DNA of 20,724 nt, from positions 1 through 20,724 of the forward strand of contig JAEYPA010000073.1 of NCBI GenBank assembly GCA_023411225.1, read 5' to 3'. A program made the translations under genes and the position numbers. The DNA is from Bacillota bacterium. Its GTDB lineage: Bacteria > Bacillota > Clostridia > Lachnospirales > Lachnospiraceae. Of this stretch, positions 1 to 6,977 are shown piece by piece (positions within the stretch are counted from its first letter, which is position 1; each line of letters begins with the position of its first letter). The notes under the pieces are model-generated. The model saw only the letters and a list, made by a program, of their open reading frames with translations, was not told the DNA's origin and made no database searches.

Positions 1-38
1 TAGCAACGCTTTCGAAGGTTCGAATCCTTCTCCATCCA
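1..38 (+). tRNA. 3' part of a class II tRNA, probably tRNA-Ser
   Basis: Only the 3' part is in the window. A T arm is visible (GAAGG stem at 14-18, TTCGAAT loop, CCTTC at 26-30), then the 3' acceptor strand TCCATCC (31-37) and discriminator base A38. The bases before the T arm (AGC AAC GCT) can form a short hairpin, as expected for the long variable arm of a class II tRNA. The next gene is tRNA-Leu, and Ser is the usual alternative with this arm. The anticodon lies upstream of the window, so the identity is inferred. No CCA is encoded. Confidence 0.7.
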
Positions 39-41
39 TAG

Positions 42-127
42 GCCGGCGTGGCGGAACTGGCAGACGCACAGGACTTAAAATCCTGCGGGACTAATCTCCC
101 GTACCGGTTCGATTCCGGTCGCCGGCA
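42..127 (+). tRNA. tRNA-Leu (anticodon TAA)
   Basis: This is a complete 86-nt class II tRNA. Acceptor stem GCCGGCG (42-48) pairs with CGCCGGC (120-126), with discriminator A127. The anticodon stem CAGGA/TCCTG encloses the loop CTTAAAA (74-80), giving anticodon TAA at 76-78, which reads UUA leucine codons. A long variable arm and a T arm containing GGTTCGATTCC are present. CCA is not encoded. It lies 3 nt after the preceding tRNA, so the two are co-transcribed, and an intrinsic terminator follows. Confidence 0.95.
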
Positions 128-134
128 GTCATAA

Positions 135-169
135 AAATCTCGATGCAAGATTGCATCGGGATTTTTTTT
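135..169 (+). terminator. Intrinsic terminator of the tRNA-Ser/Leu unit
   Basis: Stem CGATGCA (141-147) pairs with TGCATCG (152-158) around a 4-nt loop. The stem is extended outward by AATCT/GGATT pairs (one G-U) and followed by eight T residues (162-169). It closes the tRNA transcription unit before the acylation operon. Confidence 0.88.
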
Positions 170-238
170 GCTATATATATAAATTTAACAAATAACTGCC
201 ATATTTCTTGTTTAAAATATAACGAGTGTAGATTGCTG

Positions 239-269
239 TTGAATTAGGTACTTAATTGTATTTCATAAT
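239..269 (+). promoter_or_regulatory. Weak candidate promoter of the acylation operon
   Basis: TTGAAT (239-244) and CATAAT (264-269) are the best -35/-10 pair seen between the tRNA terminator and the first gene. The 19-nt spacer is long. Several AT-rich alternatives exist in 240-280, so the position is a guess. A promoter in 170-285 is required by the terminator upstream. Confidence 0.25.
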
Positions 270-299
270 ATATTATATAACGGAGGACGGAAGACAAAT

Positions 300-1703
300 A
301 TGAGTTACTATCATAACTTAGGCAGATACATAGGAAGACTGGCGGCTATCCAGGATAATGGCGAGGAAGTAACCTATGAGGAATTGGCCGATATCCAAGA
401 ACAATTAAAGAAATTATTACCTGAAAGAGCATTCGTGTTTACTCTATGTACCAACACCTTGGGTTCACTATGTGCGTACATAGGTATTTTAGGGTCGGGG
501 TCTGTTCAACTATTGCTGGATGCAAATATGTCTGAGGAACTCTTATACAATCTTATTGAAACCTACCGACCTAATTATATTTTTATGCCAGTTGATATGC
601 TTCGCTTTGAAGAGAAGAAAGAAATCTATAGAATTCATAATTATAAATTGGTGGAGTGTTGTATAGAGGATAAAGTGGATCTTAATCCAGAACTGGCATT
701 GTTGTTAACGACCTCAGGATCAACCGGAAGCCCTAAGCTAGTCAGACAAAGCTATAAGAATATACAGGCTAATGTAGAGTCAATCGTAAGCTATTTGGAA
801 TTAGATGAAACAGAGCGTCCAATTACAACTTTGCCAATGAACTACACATATGGACTATCCATCATTAATTCTCATTTACAAGTGGGCGCCACAATTCTGT
901 TTACTGAGAAATCCATTATGAATAAGCTATTCTGGAATTTTGCTAAGGCTGAAAATGCCACTTCCTTTGGCGGGGTTCCTTATACTTATGAAATGTTAAA
1001 AAGAATAAAGTTTAACCGAATTAATTTGCCAGCTTTACGGACTATGACCCAGGCTGGAGGTAAGTTATCTCCTGAGCTTCATAAAGAGTTTGCCAGATAT
1101 GCTCAAGAGACGGGAAAACACTTTGTGGTTATGTATGGTCAGACGGAAGCTACAGCCAGGATGGCGTATCTGCCTGCTGAAGAGGCGGAGAAACGATATG
1201 GCAGTATGGGAATTGCAATTCCTGGGGGCAGATTTGAACTTTTGGATGTTAATAATGAGGTGATTACTGAGCCGGATAAAGTTGGGGAACTGGCTTACTA
1301 TGGAGATAATGTAACTCTTGGTTATGCTCAGGTAAGGGAAGATCTAGCCAAGGGGGATGAAAGAAATGGTTATCTGATAACTGGTGATATGGCTAAGATG
1401 GATCAGGATGGGTATTTTTATATTGTTGGTCGGAAAAAACGGTTTCTTAAGCTGTATGGTAATCGTATTAATCTAGATGATTTGGATACCATCATTAAGC
1501 GACAATACCAAGGAATTGATTTTGCCAGTACAGGAGATGACACAGGGCTACGAGTATATGTGACCGATGATACTATATTAGGACAACTAAAAGAGTATAT
1601 ACAAAAAGAGACAGGAATCAACCCTAAAGCAGTACATCTTTATTATATTGAAAAGATACCTCATAATGATGCAGGAAAAATATTATATAATGAATTGAAA
1701 TAG
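300..1703 (+). CDS. AMP-forming acyl adenylating enzyme (DltA-like, substrate unknown)
   Basis: This cytoplasmic ANL-superfamily ligase should activate a carboxylic acid with ATP and load it on the carrier protein encoded next. Visible motifs are the P-loop TSGSTGSPK (residues 138-146), the YGQTEA motif (279-284), GDMAKMDQDGYFYIVGRKKR in the hinge region, and the C-terminal catalytic lysine in HNDAGKI (K460). At 467 aa it is somewhat shorter than DltA (about 500). Where D-alanine ligases carry an FCGE.LP-type motif, this protein has QAGGKLSP, and it has YGQTE instead of YGPTE. I therefore do not call it D-alanine specific. Its motifs are closer to ligases found in exopolysaccharide and O-antigen loci. 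The start is an ATG 6 nt after GGAAG, with GGAGG further upstream. The gap to the next gene is 10 nt, indicating an operon. The fold and carrier-loading role are well supported; the substrate is open. Confidence 0.85.
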   Translation: MSYYHNLGRYIGRLAAIQDNGEEVTYEELADIQEQLKKLLPERAFVFTLCTNTLGSLCAYIGILGSGSVQLLLDANMSEELLYNLIETYRPNYIFMPVDMLRFEEKKEIYRIHNYKLVECCIEDKVDLNPELALLLTTSGSTGSPKLVRQSYKNIQANVESIVSYLELDETERPITTLPMNYTYGLSIINSHLQVGATILFTEKSIMNKLFWNFAKAENATSFGGVPYTYEMLKRIKFNRINLPALRTMTQAGGKLSPELHKEFARYAQETGKHFVVMYGQTEATARMAYLPAEEAEKRYGSMGIAIPGGRFELLDVNNEVITEPDKVGELAYYGDNVTLGYAQVREDLAKGDERNGYLITGDMAKMDQDGYFYIVGRKKRFLKLYGNRINLDDLDTIIKRQYQGIDFASTGDDTGLRVYVTDDTILGQLKEYIQKETGINPKAVHLYYIEKIPHNDAGKILYNELK

Positions 1704-1713
1704 GAGAGAACAG

Positions 1714-1938
1714 ATGCAAAAATTAGTTGAATTACTAGAAAATGTTGTAGAAAGAGATATTAATTGGTTAGAAGAGAAAGCCTTATTTACAGATGGATTA
1801 ATTGACTCAATTGATTTGGCAGAAATTATTTCTGAATTGGAGGATACTTATGATATAGAGATTACTATGGAATCCATGGTGCCTGAGAACTTTAACAGTG
1901 TTCAGGCTATGTATAGATTAATTAAAGAACTACAATAG
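1714..1938 (+). CDS. Acyl carrier protein (DltC-like)
   Basis: This 74-aa acidic protein has the carrier-protein phosphopantetheine site in DGLIDSIDLAEII; Ser32 is the expected attachment residue. It should hold the activated acyl group as a thioester and present it to the MBOAT protein encoded next. Size and acidic composition fit the ACP/DltC family. The start ATG follows GGAGAG with good spacing. The gene lies 10 nt after the adenylating enzyme and 10 nt before the MBOAT gene. It sits beside its own ligase and not in a fatty-acid or polyketide locus, which argues for a dedicated carrier rather than a housekeeping AcpP. Confidence 0.88.
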   Translation: MQKLVELLENVVERDINWLEEKALFTDGLIDSIDLAEIISELEDTYDIEITMESMVPENFNSVQAMYRLIKELQ

Positions 1939-1948
1939 GAGAGACAAA

Positions 1949-3538
1949 ATGGTTTTTACAACAATTGAGTTTTTGGTATTCTTAGTTGTTGCAATTCTGG
2001 CGTTCTATATATGTCCTATGAAGCATAGATGGAAGATGTTGCTGGTAATTAGTATAGTATTCTATGTGATTGCCGGCATACAATATCTCCCATTTATTTT
2101 TGTCACCTCGTTTATGATATACTTGGCAGCGAGGATTATGACAATAAATTGGTCCCAAATGGAGCAGAAGATTGCCAAAGAGAGTGTAACAGTTGAAGAG
2201 CAGAAACAGATAAAAAAACGGTATAAAAAGAAAAATCGTAAGGTGTTGTTAATTGTTTTAGTAATCACCTTGGGCATTCTTAGTTATTCTAAATTTTTAA
2301 AGTATTTTCTAGGACCATTCAATCGACTGGTATCAGCATTTGGAGGATCAGGAGATTTTACAGCAAGCGACATTATTATTCCATTAGGTATCTCATATTA
2401 TACGTTCTCAACGGTGGGGTATCTACTGGATGTATATTGGCGTAGATATAGTAGCGAGAGTAATTATGCTCGATTTGCCCTCTATGCGATTTATTTTCCA
2501 CATATTCTGCAAGGCCCAATTGAGCGCTATAACCGTTTGGGCTCCCGTTTGAAAATGGAATTGAGATTTAACGCAGAGAGAATGTTATCAGGCTTTCAAT
2601 TAATGCTTTGGGGCTATTTCAAGAAGCTGGTCATTGCAGACCGGGCTAATGTATTTGTGACAGCAGCATATGCTAATCCAGGAGGAAGGGGAGGAGCTTT
2701 ACTGTGTATCGCAATAATTTTAGACGTTCTTTACATATATATGGACTTCTCCGGCTGTATGGATATTGCCAGGGGCGTCTCAGACATGTTTGGAATTGAG
2801 TTAGATTTGAACTTTAAAAGGCCATTTTTCTCCAAGTCCATTACAGAATTCTGGAGAAGGTGGCATATGTCGCTTGGTAGCTGGTTTAAGGATTATGTGT
2901 ATTATCCGGTATCCACATCTTCTTGGGTGAAAAAGCTTGGAAAAAAGGTAAAGAAAAGGTTTGGAGACCGGGCAGGCAGAATTACTGTAACTTTCTTCCC
3001 AGTCGCGATTACATGGTTTTTAACTGGACTTTGGCATGGAACCGGTAAGACTTATATTGCTTGGGGAATTTATTATGCATTTATAATTATGTGTTCTGTT
3101 ACCTTCCAGCCAGAGATGAAATGGATGACCAACAAGCTTCGCATCAATACAGATGCAGCTTCATGGAAGGTATTTCAGATGGTAAGAACAGCCGGTCTGT
3201 TTGCTATAGGGCGTCTTCTTACAAGACCAGGTATGCTTTATAATACAAAGCTTATAGTGAAACGTGTAGTTAATCAGTTTAATCCTTGGGAACTGTTTGA
3301 TGGTAAGCTATATACCCAAGGTGTCTCAGAAAAAGAGTTTCATCTTCTTGTCTTGTGTTCACTGTTGCTTTTGTATATCAGTAATCTGCAGGAAAAGGGT
3401 TCTGTTAGAGAGATGGTGAAGAAACAAAATATTGTATTCCGTTATGCGCTTATGCTGGGAATCATTTTTGCAATTCTTATTTTTGGAATATATGGACCAG
3501 GCTATAGTGCCGGCTCCTTTGCATATATGAATTATTAG
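1949..3538 (+). CDS. MBOAT family O-acyltransferase (DltB/AlgI-like)
   Basis: This 529-aa polytopic membrane protein starts with hydrophobic segments (residues 5-50 hold two) and has many more through to the C terminus. Family hallmarks are the FWRRWHMSLGSWFKDYVYYP motif with His306 and the TGLWHGTGKTYIAWG motif with His363, the residue pair central to MBOAT catalysis. HILQGPIERYNR near residue 190 is also typical of the DltB/AlgI group. By family knowledge it moves the acyl group from carrier thioester in the cytoplasm to an extracytoplasmic acceptor. A lysine-rich cytoplasmic loop lies around residues 70-100. The length is greater than DltB (about 400) and close to AlgI. The start ATG follows GGAGAG. 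The neighbours (ligase, carrier, SGNH protein) fix its role in an envelope acylation relay. The acceptor glycan is unknown. Confidence 0.88.
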   Translation: MVFTTIEFLVFLVVAILAFYICPMKHRWKMLLVISIVFYVIAGIQYLPFIFVTSFMIYLAARIMTINWSQMEQKIAKESVTVEEQKQIKKRYKKKNRKVLLIVLVITLGILSYSKFLKYFLGPFNRLVSAFGGSGDFTASDIIIPLGISYYTFSTVGYLLDVYWRRYSSESNYARFALYAIYFPHILQGPIERYNRLGSRLKMELRFNAERMLSGFQLMLWGYFKKLVIADRANVFVTAAYANPGGRGGALLCIAIILDVLYIYMDFSGCMDIARGVSDMFGIELDLNFKRPFFSKSITEFWRRWHMSLGSWFKDYVYYPVSTSSWVKKLGKKVKKRFGDRAGRITVTFFPVAITWFLTGLWHGTGKTYIAWGIYYAFIIMCSVTFQPEMKWMTNKLRINTDAASWKVFQMVRTAGLFAIGRLLTRPGMLYNTKLIVKRVVNQFNPWELFDGKLYTQGVSEKEFHLLVLCSLLLLYISNLQEKGSVREMVKKQNIVFRYALMLGIIFAILIFGIYGPGYSAGSFAYMNY

Positions 3539-3550
3539 GTGAGGATTAGT

Positions 3551-4705
3551 ATGAGAAAATGTAAGATGATTAGTAAAGTGATAGTGTTTATCCTACTGTT
3601 TGTAATTATTTATGGGAAGGTATCTTCTGTACTTTCCATTGGAAATAATATGACAGCTACAGTTGGTGCCTATCGTTCTTTTTATACAGAACCGAAGAAT
3701 TCTCATCAGATTATTACGCTAGGTAATAGCAGAATGTATAGCAGTTGGAATTCTCTGCAACTATGGGAAAATAGCGGAATTGCCTCTTATTGTATCAGTA
3801 CTGGGAATCAACCAGCAGTTATGGTAAAGTACCTGATGGAGGAAGTAAGGAAGACTCAGGAGAATCCTTTATTTATAATCGATATCAGTTGCTTTAGGAA
3901 AGACCAGATCTATATGATGAATGATATCAATATCCGAAGAGTGATAGATTGTATGCCTTTTAGTGATAATAAAGTTAAAATGATTGAAGCAACCTTGAAA
4001 CTATTTCCAAAAACTATAGATTATCAAATAGAGAAGGCTAAGAAAGACATAGAGCAAGCTGAATCGAGCGCAGATAAAGCAAAACATGAAGCAGAATTGG
4101 CAGAGTTACTTAATCAGAAAGAGAATGTTTCCCGGATGAATTATTATTGGAATTTTTCACAGTATCACTCTCGTTGGAGTGAGCTTTCTAAATCTGATTT
4201 TACGAAAGAGGGGAATCCCTATAAAAGCGTGTATTATGAAGAGTTAATGTTCCAAGCGAAAGAAATCAAGGTCCCTAAACTCACAACGAAATGTAGTAAT
4301 CTGGATGCCACTCAAAAGAATATAATAGATGATCTATTATCCTATATCAAGGAAAACAGACTCAATGTCCTCTTTGTCTCCCTGCCAGCCAGTCTAAATA
4401 CAAAATTTCTTATGGAACTTAACGGGATAAGGGAACTAATCGTAAAAAATGGTAGTGTATGTCTGGATTTTAATACAAAAAACATGTATGAAAAGATTGG
4501 CATAGATTTTAAGACGGATTTTTGGAGCAAAGATCATACGAATAACAATGGTAGTAGGAAAGTTATGCAATATATGACATCCTATTTGAAGGATCATTAT
4601 TCGTTGGAAGATCAAAGAGGGGTGGCTGGCTATGAAAGCTGGGATCAAGCAGTAGAAGACTACGCGGAATATGTGATAAAGATGCAACAAGAAAATAAGG
4701 AATAA
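3551..4705 (+). CDS. Membrane-anchored SGNH-like protein of the acylation operon
   Basis: This 384-aa protein has an N-terminal uncleaved-looking signal anchor (residues about 6-25, hydrophobic) and an extracytoplasmic domain. GNSRMYSSW (Ser60 in GNSR) resembles SGNH block I. KDHTNNNG near the C terminus (Asp328-His329) resembles the Asp-His block. The segment YHSRWSELSKSDF recalls SGNH proteins partnered with MBOATs. A charged helical, possibly coiled-coil stretch lies around residues 150-195. By analogy with DltD and AlgJ/AlgX it would take the acyl group from the MBOAT or attach it to the acceptor; this is inference. An in-frame GTG at 3539 directly abuts the previous stop but has no ribosome binding site. 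GGTGAGG sits 6-12 nt before the ATG at 3551, which I prefer. Confidence 0.7.
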   Translation: MRKCKMISKVIVFILLFVIIYGKVSSVLSIGNNMTATVGAYRSFYTEPKNSHQIITLGNSRMYSSWNSLQLWENSGIASYCISTGNQPAVMVKYLMEEVRKTQENPLFIIDISCFRKDQIYMMNDINIRRVIDCMPFSDNKVKMIEATLKLFPKTIDYQIEKAKKDIEQAESSADKAKHEAELAELLNQKENVSRMNYYWNFSQYHSRWSELSKSDFTKEGNPYKSVYYEELMFQAKEIKVPKLTTKCSNLDATQKNIIDDLLSYIKENRLNVLFVSLPASLNTKFLMELNGIRELIVKNGSVCLDFNTKNMYEKIGIDFKTDFWSKDHTNNNGSRKVMQYMTSYLKDHYSLEDQRGVAGYESWDQAVEDYAEYVIKMQQENKE

Positions 4706-4719
4706 AGGGGTGTCATTAA

Positions 4720-5763
4720 TTGATTTTAAAACAAGGACTTTCTGGGGAAGAGGAACGCCTGGGAAAATGGGATAATGTGAAATTGGTACTTATTTTTCTT
4801 GTGGTATTGGGGCATATGGGGAAAAAGTGTATGAGTGACTCAGGCGCCATAGGAAGAATGGTTTATTTTATCTATCTGTTCCACATGCCATGCTTTGTGT
4901 TTGTGTCAGGTTTGTTTAGCAAGAGCACAGTGAATCAGAAGAGATGGAACAAGATCACATCATTTGTTGTTATGTTCTATTTTATGAAGATATTAAATTA
5001 CATGATCAATTTTCTGGTAGGAAAAAAACCTAGTTTTTCAATCTTTAATGAGTATGGGATTGCATGGTACATGCTTAGTATGGCGCTTTTTATGTTGATT
5101 ACTATAGCAGTTAGAAAATATGCTTTTGGAGTTATCATGGCTCTATCTATTCTGATTGGGTGTTTGGTGGGTTATGATAAATCAGTAGGTAGCTTTCTTA
5201 CTTTATCACGAGTGGCTACCTTCTATCCATTTTTCTTTTTGGGATATTATCTAGATATTGAGAAATTGACTAATTTTTTAAGAAAAAAAGCTTTGATTAT
5301 AGCATCCGCAATTTGGATGATTATAGTGGTGGGTATCGTCTATCAATTCTATGATAAGTTACAATGGAGCTATGCAGGTTTTCTAAAGGGAGTAGGAAAT
5401 TTTGATACACAATTTAAGCATAGTGTTTGGCCTGAATTGGTTAATTATGCGTGGCTAGTCCGCTTGGTATATTATGCATTGATTATCATTACGATTATAG
5501 TGGTGCTTGCATTGATTCCTTCTGTAAAATGTATATTTACCAGATTGGGTAGCAGAACCATACAGGTTTACGCTCTTCATGAGACTTGTATGTATCTAGT
5601 ATTTACAGTATTAGGTGGTGGGGCGTGGTTGATGTCCTTTCATCCATACGTGAGACTTGTTATAATCAGTATTCTGGCTTTGACTTTTACCCTAGTACTA
5701 AGTACCAAATACTTGAGCCCATTTTTTCAACTGCTTACAGGAAGTAGTAAGAAGAAAGAGTAA
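4720..5763 (+). CDS. Acyltransferase-3 family membrane protein (fucose 4-O-acetylase-like)
   Basis: This 347-aa protein has about ten predicted hydrophobic segments. The N-terminal signature WDNVKLVLIFLVVLGHMG carries the conserved acyltransferase-3 histidine (His32), and FHMPCFVFVSGLF follows, as in the COG3594-type O-acetylases. Such proteins acetylate (or otherwise acylate) sugars on the outer face of the membrane using a cytoplasmic acyl donor. The start is a TTG at 4720. It is the first possible start after an in-frame stop at 4717 and lies 9 nt after GGGG, and the signature begins at residue 13, so little can be missing. The gap to the SGNH gene is 14 nt, so it belongs to the same operon. 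It may modify the same glycan as the MBOAT relay or add a second substituent. Confidence 0.78.
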   Translation: MILKQGLSGEEERLGKWDNVKLVLIFLVVLGHMGKKCMSDSGAIGRMVYFIYLFHMPCFVFVSGLFSKSTVNQKRWNKITSFVVMFYFMKILNYMINFLVGKKPSFSIFNEYGIAWYMLSMALFMLITIAVRKYAFGVIMALSILIGCLVGYDKSVGSFLTLSRVATFYPFFFLGYYLDIEKLTNFLRKKALIIASAIWMIIVVGIVYQFYDKLQWSYAGFLKGVGNFDTQFKHSVWPELVNYAWLVRLVYYALIIITIIVVLALIPSVKCIFTRLGSRTIQVYALHETCMYLVFTVLGGGAWLMSFHPYVRLVIISILALTFTLVLSTKYLSPFFQLLTGSSKKKE

Positions 5764-5776
5764 TTATAATAAACTC

Positions 5777-5805
5777 TTGACAAAATGTATAAATCTGTAG
5801 ATAAT
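5777..5805 (+). promoter_or_regulatory. Promoter of the HPr-like gene
   Basis: TTGACA (5777-5782) and GATAAT (5800-5805) are separated by exactly 17 nt, a near-consensus sigma-A promoter. No terminator is visible between the acyltransferase stop and this site, so read-through from the operon is also possible. The leader to the gene is about 70 nt. Confidence 0.8.
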
Positions 5806-5883
5806 GTAGGCATATTACATAAGATACATAAATAACCAATTTTCTGTAAATATCTCAGACAACACATCATTAAGGAGATAAGA

Positions 5884-6111
5884 ATGAATGAAGTATATGT
5901 AAACATTAACTCAGTAGAGAAGGCTAATAAGTTGGTTGGTATATTAAATCGCCATCAGGGTTGGTTTGATATGGTGGAAGGAAGTTACACTGTTGATGCC
6001 AGGTCTATCGTTGGGATTATGACCATGGATTTATCAAAGCCAAAGAAATTAGTTTTGATCGGAGAAGATAACACAGATGTTCTTCAAGATATTTCTGAAT
6101 TTGTAATTTAG
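5884..6111 (+). CDS. HPr-like small protein lacking the phosphorylatable histidine
   Basis: The 75-aa product matches the HPr (PtsH) fold pattern over its whole length. The TVDARSIVGIMTMDLSK stretch aligns with the regulatory-serine region of HPr (Ser41 here corresponds to Ser46), followed by the KLVLIGEDNTDVLQDISEFV tail. The N-terminal GLHARPA motif with the phosphorylated His15 is absent; NINSVEKANKLV stands in its place. It therefore cannot work as a normal PTS phosphocarrier. Crh of bacilli is a precedent for a His-less, Ser-bearing HPr relative, but orthology is not claimed. It has an AAGGAG ribosome binding site, its own strong promoter and no PTS gene nearby. A regulatory role is inference. 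Confidence 0.7.
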   Translation: MNEVYVNINSVEKANKLVGILNRHQGWFDMVEGSYTVDARSIVGIMTMDLSKPKKLVLIGEDNTDVLQDISEFVI

Positions 6112-6115
6112 AAAC

Positions 6116-6169
6116 ATCCATTAAATTATTGGGGCCTCATATTAAGAGGTACCCTTTAATTTAATGGAT
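6116..6169. repeat. Long inverted repeat (13-bp arms) without U-tract
   Basis: ATCCATTAAATTA (6116-6128) is perfectly repeated in inverse orientation as TAATTTAATGGAT (6157-6169). The interior adds a CCTC/GAGG stem and GGG/CCC pairs. The structure starts 5 nt after the stop of the HPr-like gene. It could act as a 3' mRNA-stabilising hairpin or a weak terminator. No T run follows on either strand, so a classical intrinsic terminator is not supported. Confidence 0.7.
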
Positions 6170-6180
6170 AAAAATAGTTC

Positions 6181-6209
6181 TTGACTTATAAAAAATCGTA
6201 TAGTAGAAT
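6181..6209 (+). promoter_or_regulatory. Promoter of tRNA-Gly
   Basis: TTGACT (6181-6186) and TAGAAT (6204-6209) are separated by 17 nt. The tRNA starts 12 nt after the -10 box, allowing only a very short 5' leader. Confidence 0.8.
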
Positions 6210-6221
6210 ATAAAACGTCAT

Positions 6222-6292
6222 GCGGGTGTAGTTCAATGGTAGAACACTAGCCTTCCAAGCTAGATACGTGGGTTCGATTCCCATCACCCGCT
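6222..6292 (+). tRNA. tRNA-Gly (anticodon TCC)
   Basis: This is a complete 71-nt tRNA. Acceptor GCGGGTG (6222-6228) pairs with CACCCGC (6285-6291), with discriminator T6292. The anticodon stem CTAGC/GCTAG encloses loop CTTCCAA (6252-6258), giving anticodon TCC at 6254-6256. The T arm contains GGGTTCGATTCCC. CCA is not encoded. It is monocistronic, with its own promoter and terminator. Confidence 0.95.
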
Positions 6293-6318
6293 TAAAAAGA
6301 TTTACAAGCTGGATACCA

Positions 6319-6361
6319 GAAAGCGTCTTTTTCTAAATTGAAGAGAAAGACGCTTTTTTTA
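6319..6361 (+). terminator. Intrinsic terminator after tRNA-Gly
   Basis: AAAGCGTCTTT (6320-6330) pairs with AAAGACGCTTT (about 6346-6356) through a further TTCT/AGAG-rich inner stem, and a run of T residues follows to about 6360. It lies 27 nt after the tRNA 3' end. Confidence 0.88.
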
Positions 6362-6375
6362 TTGTGTACCTATCT

Positions 6376-6407
6376 AATAAAAAAGACTTCCTGAAGAACA
6401 GGAAGTC
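6376..6407 (-). terminator. Intrinsic terminator of the AraC-lipoprotein unit
   Basis: On the minus strand the stem GACTTCCTG (from 6399-6407) pairs with CAGGAAGTC (from 6385-6393) around a 5-nt loop and is followed by six T residues (plus-strand A run at 6379-6384). It lies about 40 nt past the stop of the minus-strand lipoprotein gene, tail to tail with the tRNA-Gly terminator. Confidence 0.88.
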
Positions 6408-6449
6408 ATGGATCGCACTACGGTGCACAAATGCATATGGGAATTGAGC

Positions 6450-6965
6450 TTATTCCTGATTTGTGGTATCAGGGCGAATATATGCATACTGTAAAGCTTT
6501 ATTGCTGGTTGTAATCATAGTACTCAGTGTAATATGGCCATCTTCTAGATACCACACGTTACCATAATTAGTCTGTTTGTCCGTGTTGTAATTGCTTTCT
6601 CCATAGGTATCATTTACGGATTCATTAATGTTATTATATATAGAATATAACTCATCTGCATCTTCTGAGCTATATGCCCATGCAATACACATTAGCCTGT
6701 TTGCGTCATCAAACATATACTTAATTGTTCCAGCCTTTTCATTAAAAGTTTTCGGGTAAGTATAACAGATTCCCCCGTATACCGATTTATAGGTATCTTT
6801 TGATTCTCCTTCAAGAATAACCATATTTGCAACAGTACTATCCCAATTTAAGCTTGAGAAGGGACATTGGAATTCCGGCTTTTTCTCGGACTGTTTGCAA
6901 GCAACAAAAAGGAAAGTCATAAGAATAAGGCATATGACAACGGCAGCTAAATGATTTTTTTTCAT
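6450..6965 (-). CDS. Small predicted lipoprotein of unknown function
   Basis: The 171-aa product begins MKKNHLAAVV, has a hydrophobic segment and ends its signal peptide in FLFVAC, a lipobox-like site. Lipid attachment at that cysteine and anchoring on the outer membrane face of the cell are expected. The mature part is rich in Tyr, Asn and acidic residues, and I do not recognise a named family. The pattern LNWDSTV... GTIKYMFDDANRLMCIAW resembles small Firmicute lipoproteins that track a short repeated motif, but that is a weak impression. An ATG at 6971 directly touches the GGAGG and is too close to it. The ATG at 6965 is 6 nt away and is chosen. It follows the AraC gene by only a few bases, so the two form one unit. 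Confidence 0.75.
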   Translation of the reverse strand: MKKNHLAAVVICLILMTFLFVACKQSEKKPEFQCPFSSLNWDSTVANMVILEGESKDTYKSVYGGICYTYPKTFNEKAGTIKYMFDDANRLMCIAWAYSSEDADELYSIYNNINESVNDTYGESNYNTDKQTNYGNVWYLEDGHITLSTMITTSNKALQYAYIRPDTTNQE

Positions 6966-6977
6966 AATCATCCTCCA

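Noticed and set aside
3539..3550. GTG start at 3539 for the SGNH-like gene
   Set aside because: It has no ribosome binding site, while GGTGAGG is well spaced before the ATG at 3551.
5830..5844. A 15-nt exact match (AAATAACCAATTTTC) to 19356-19370, both in leaders before genes
   Set aside because: An AT-rich 15-mer repeated once in about 20 kb is near chance expectation, and the surrounding bases do not extend the match.
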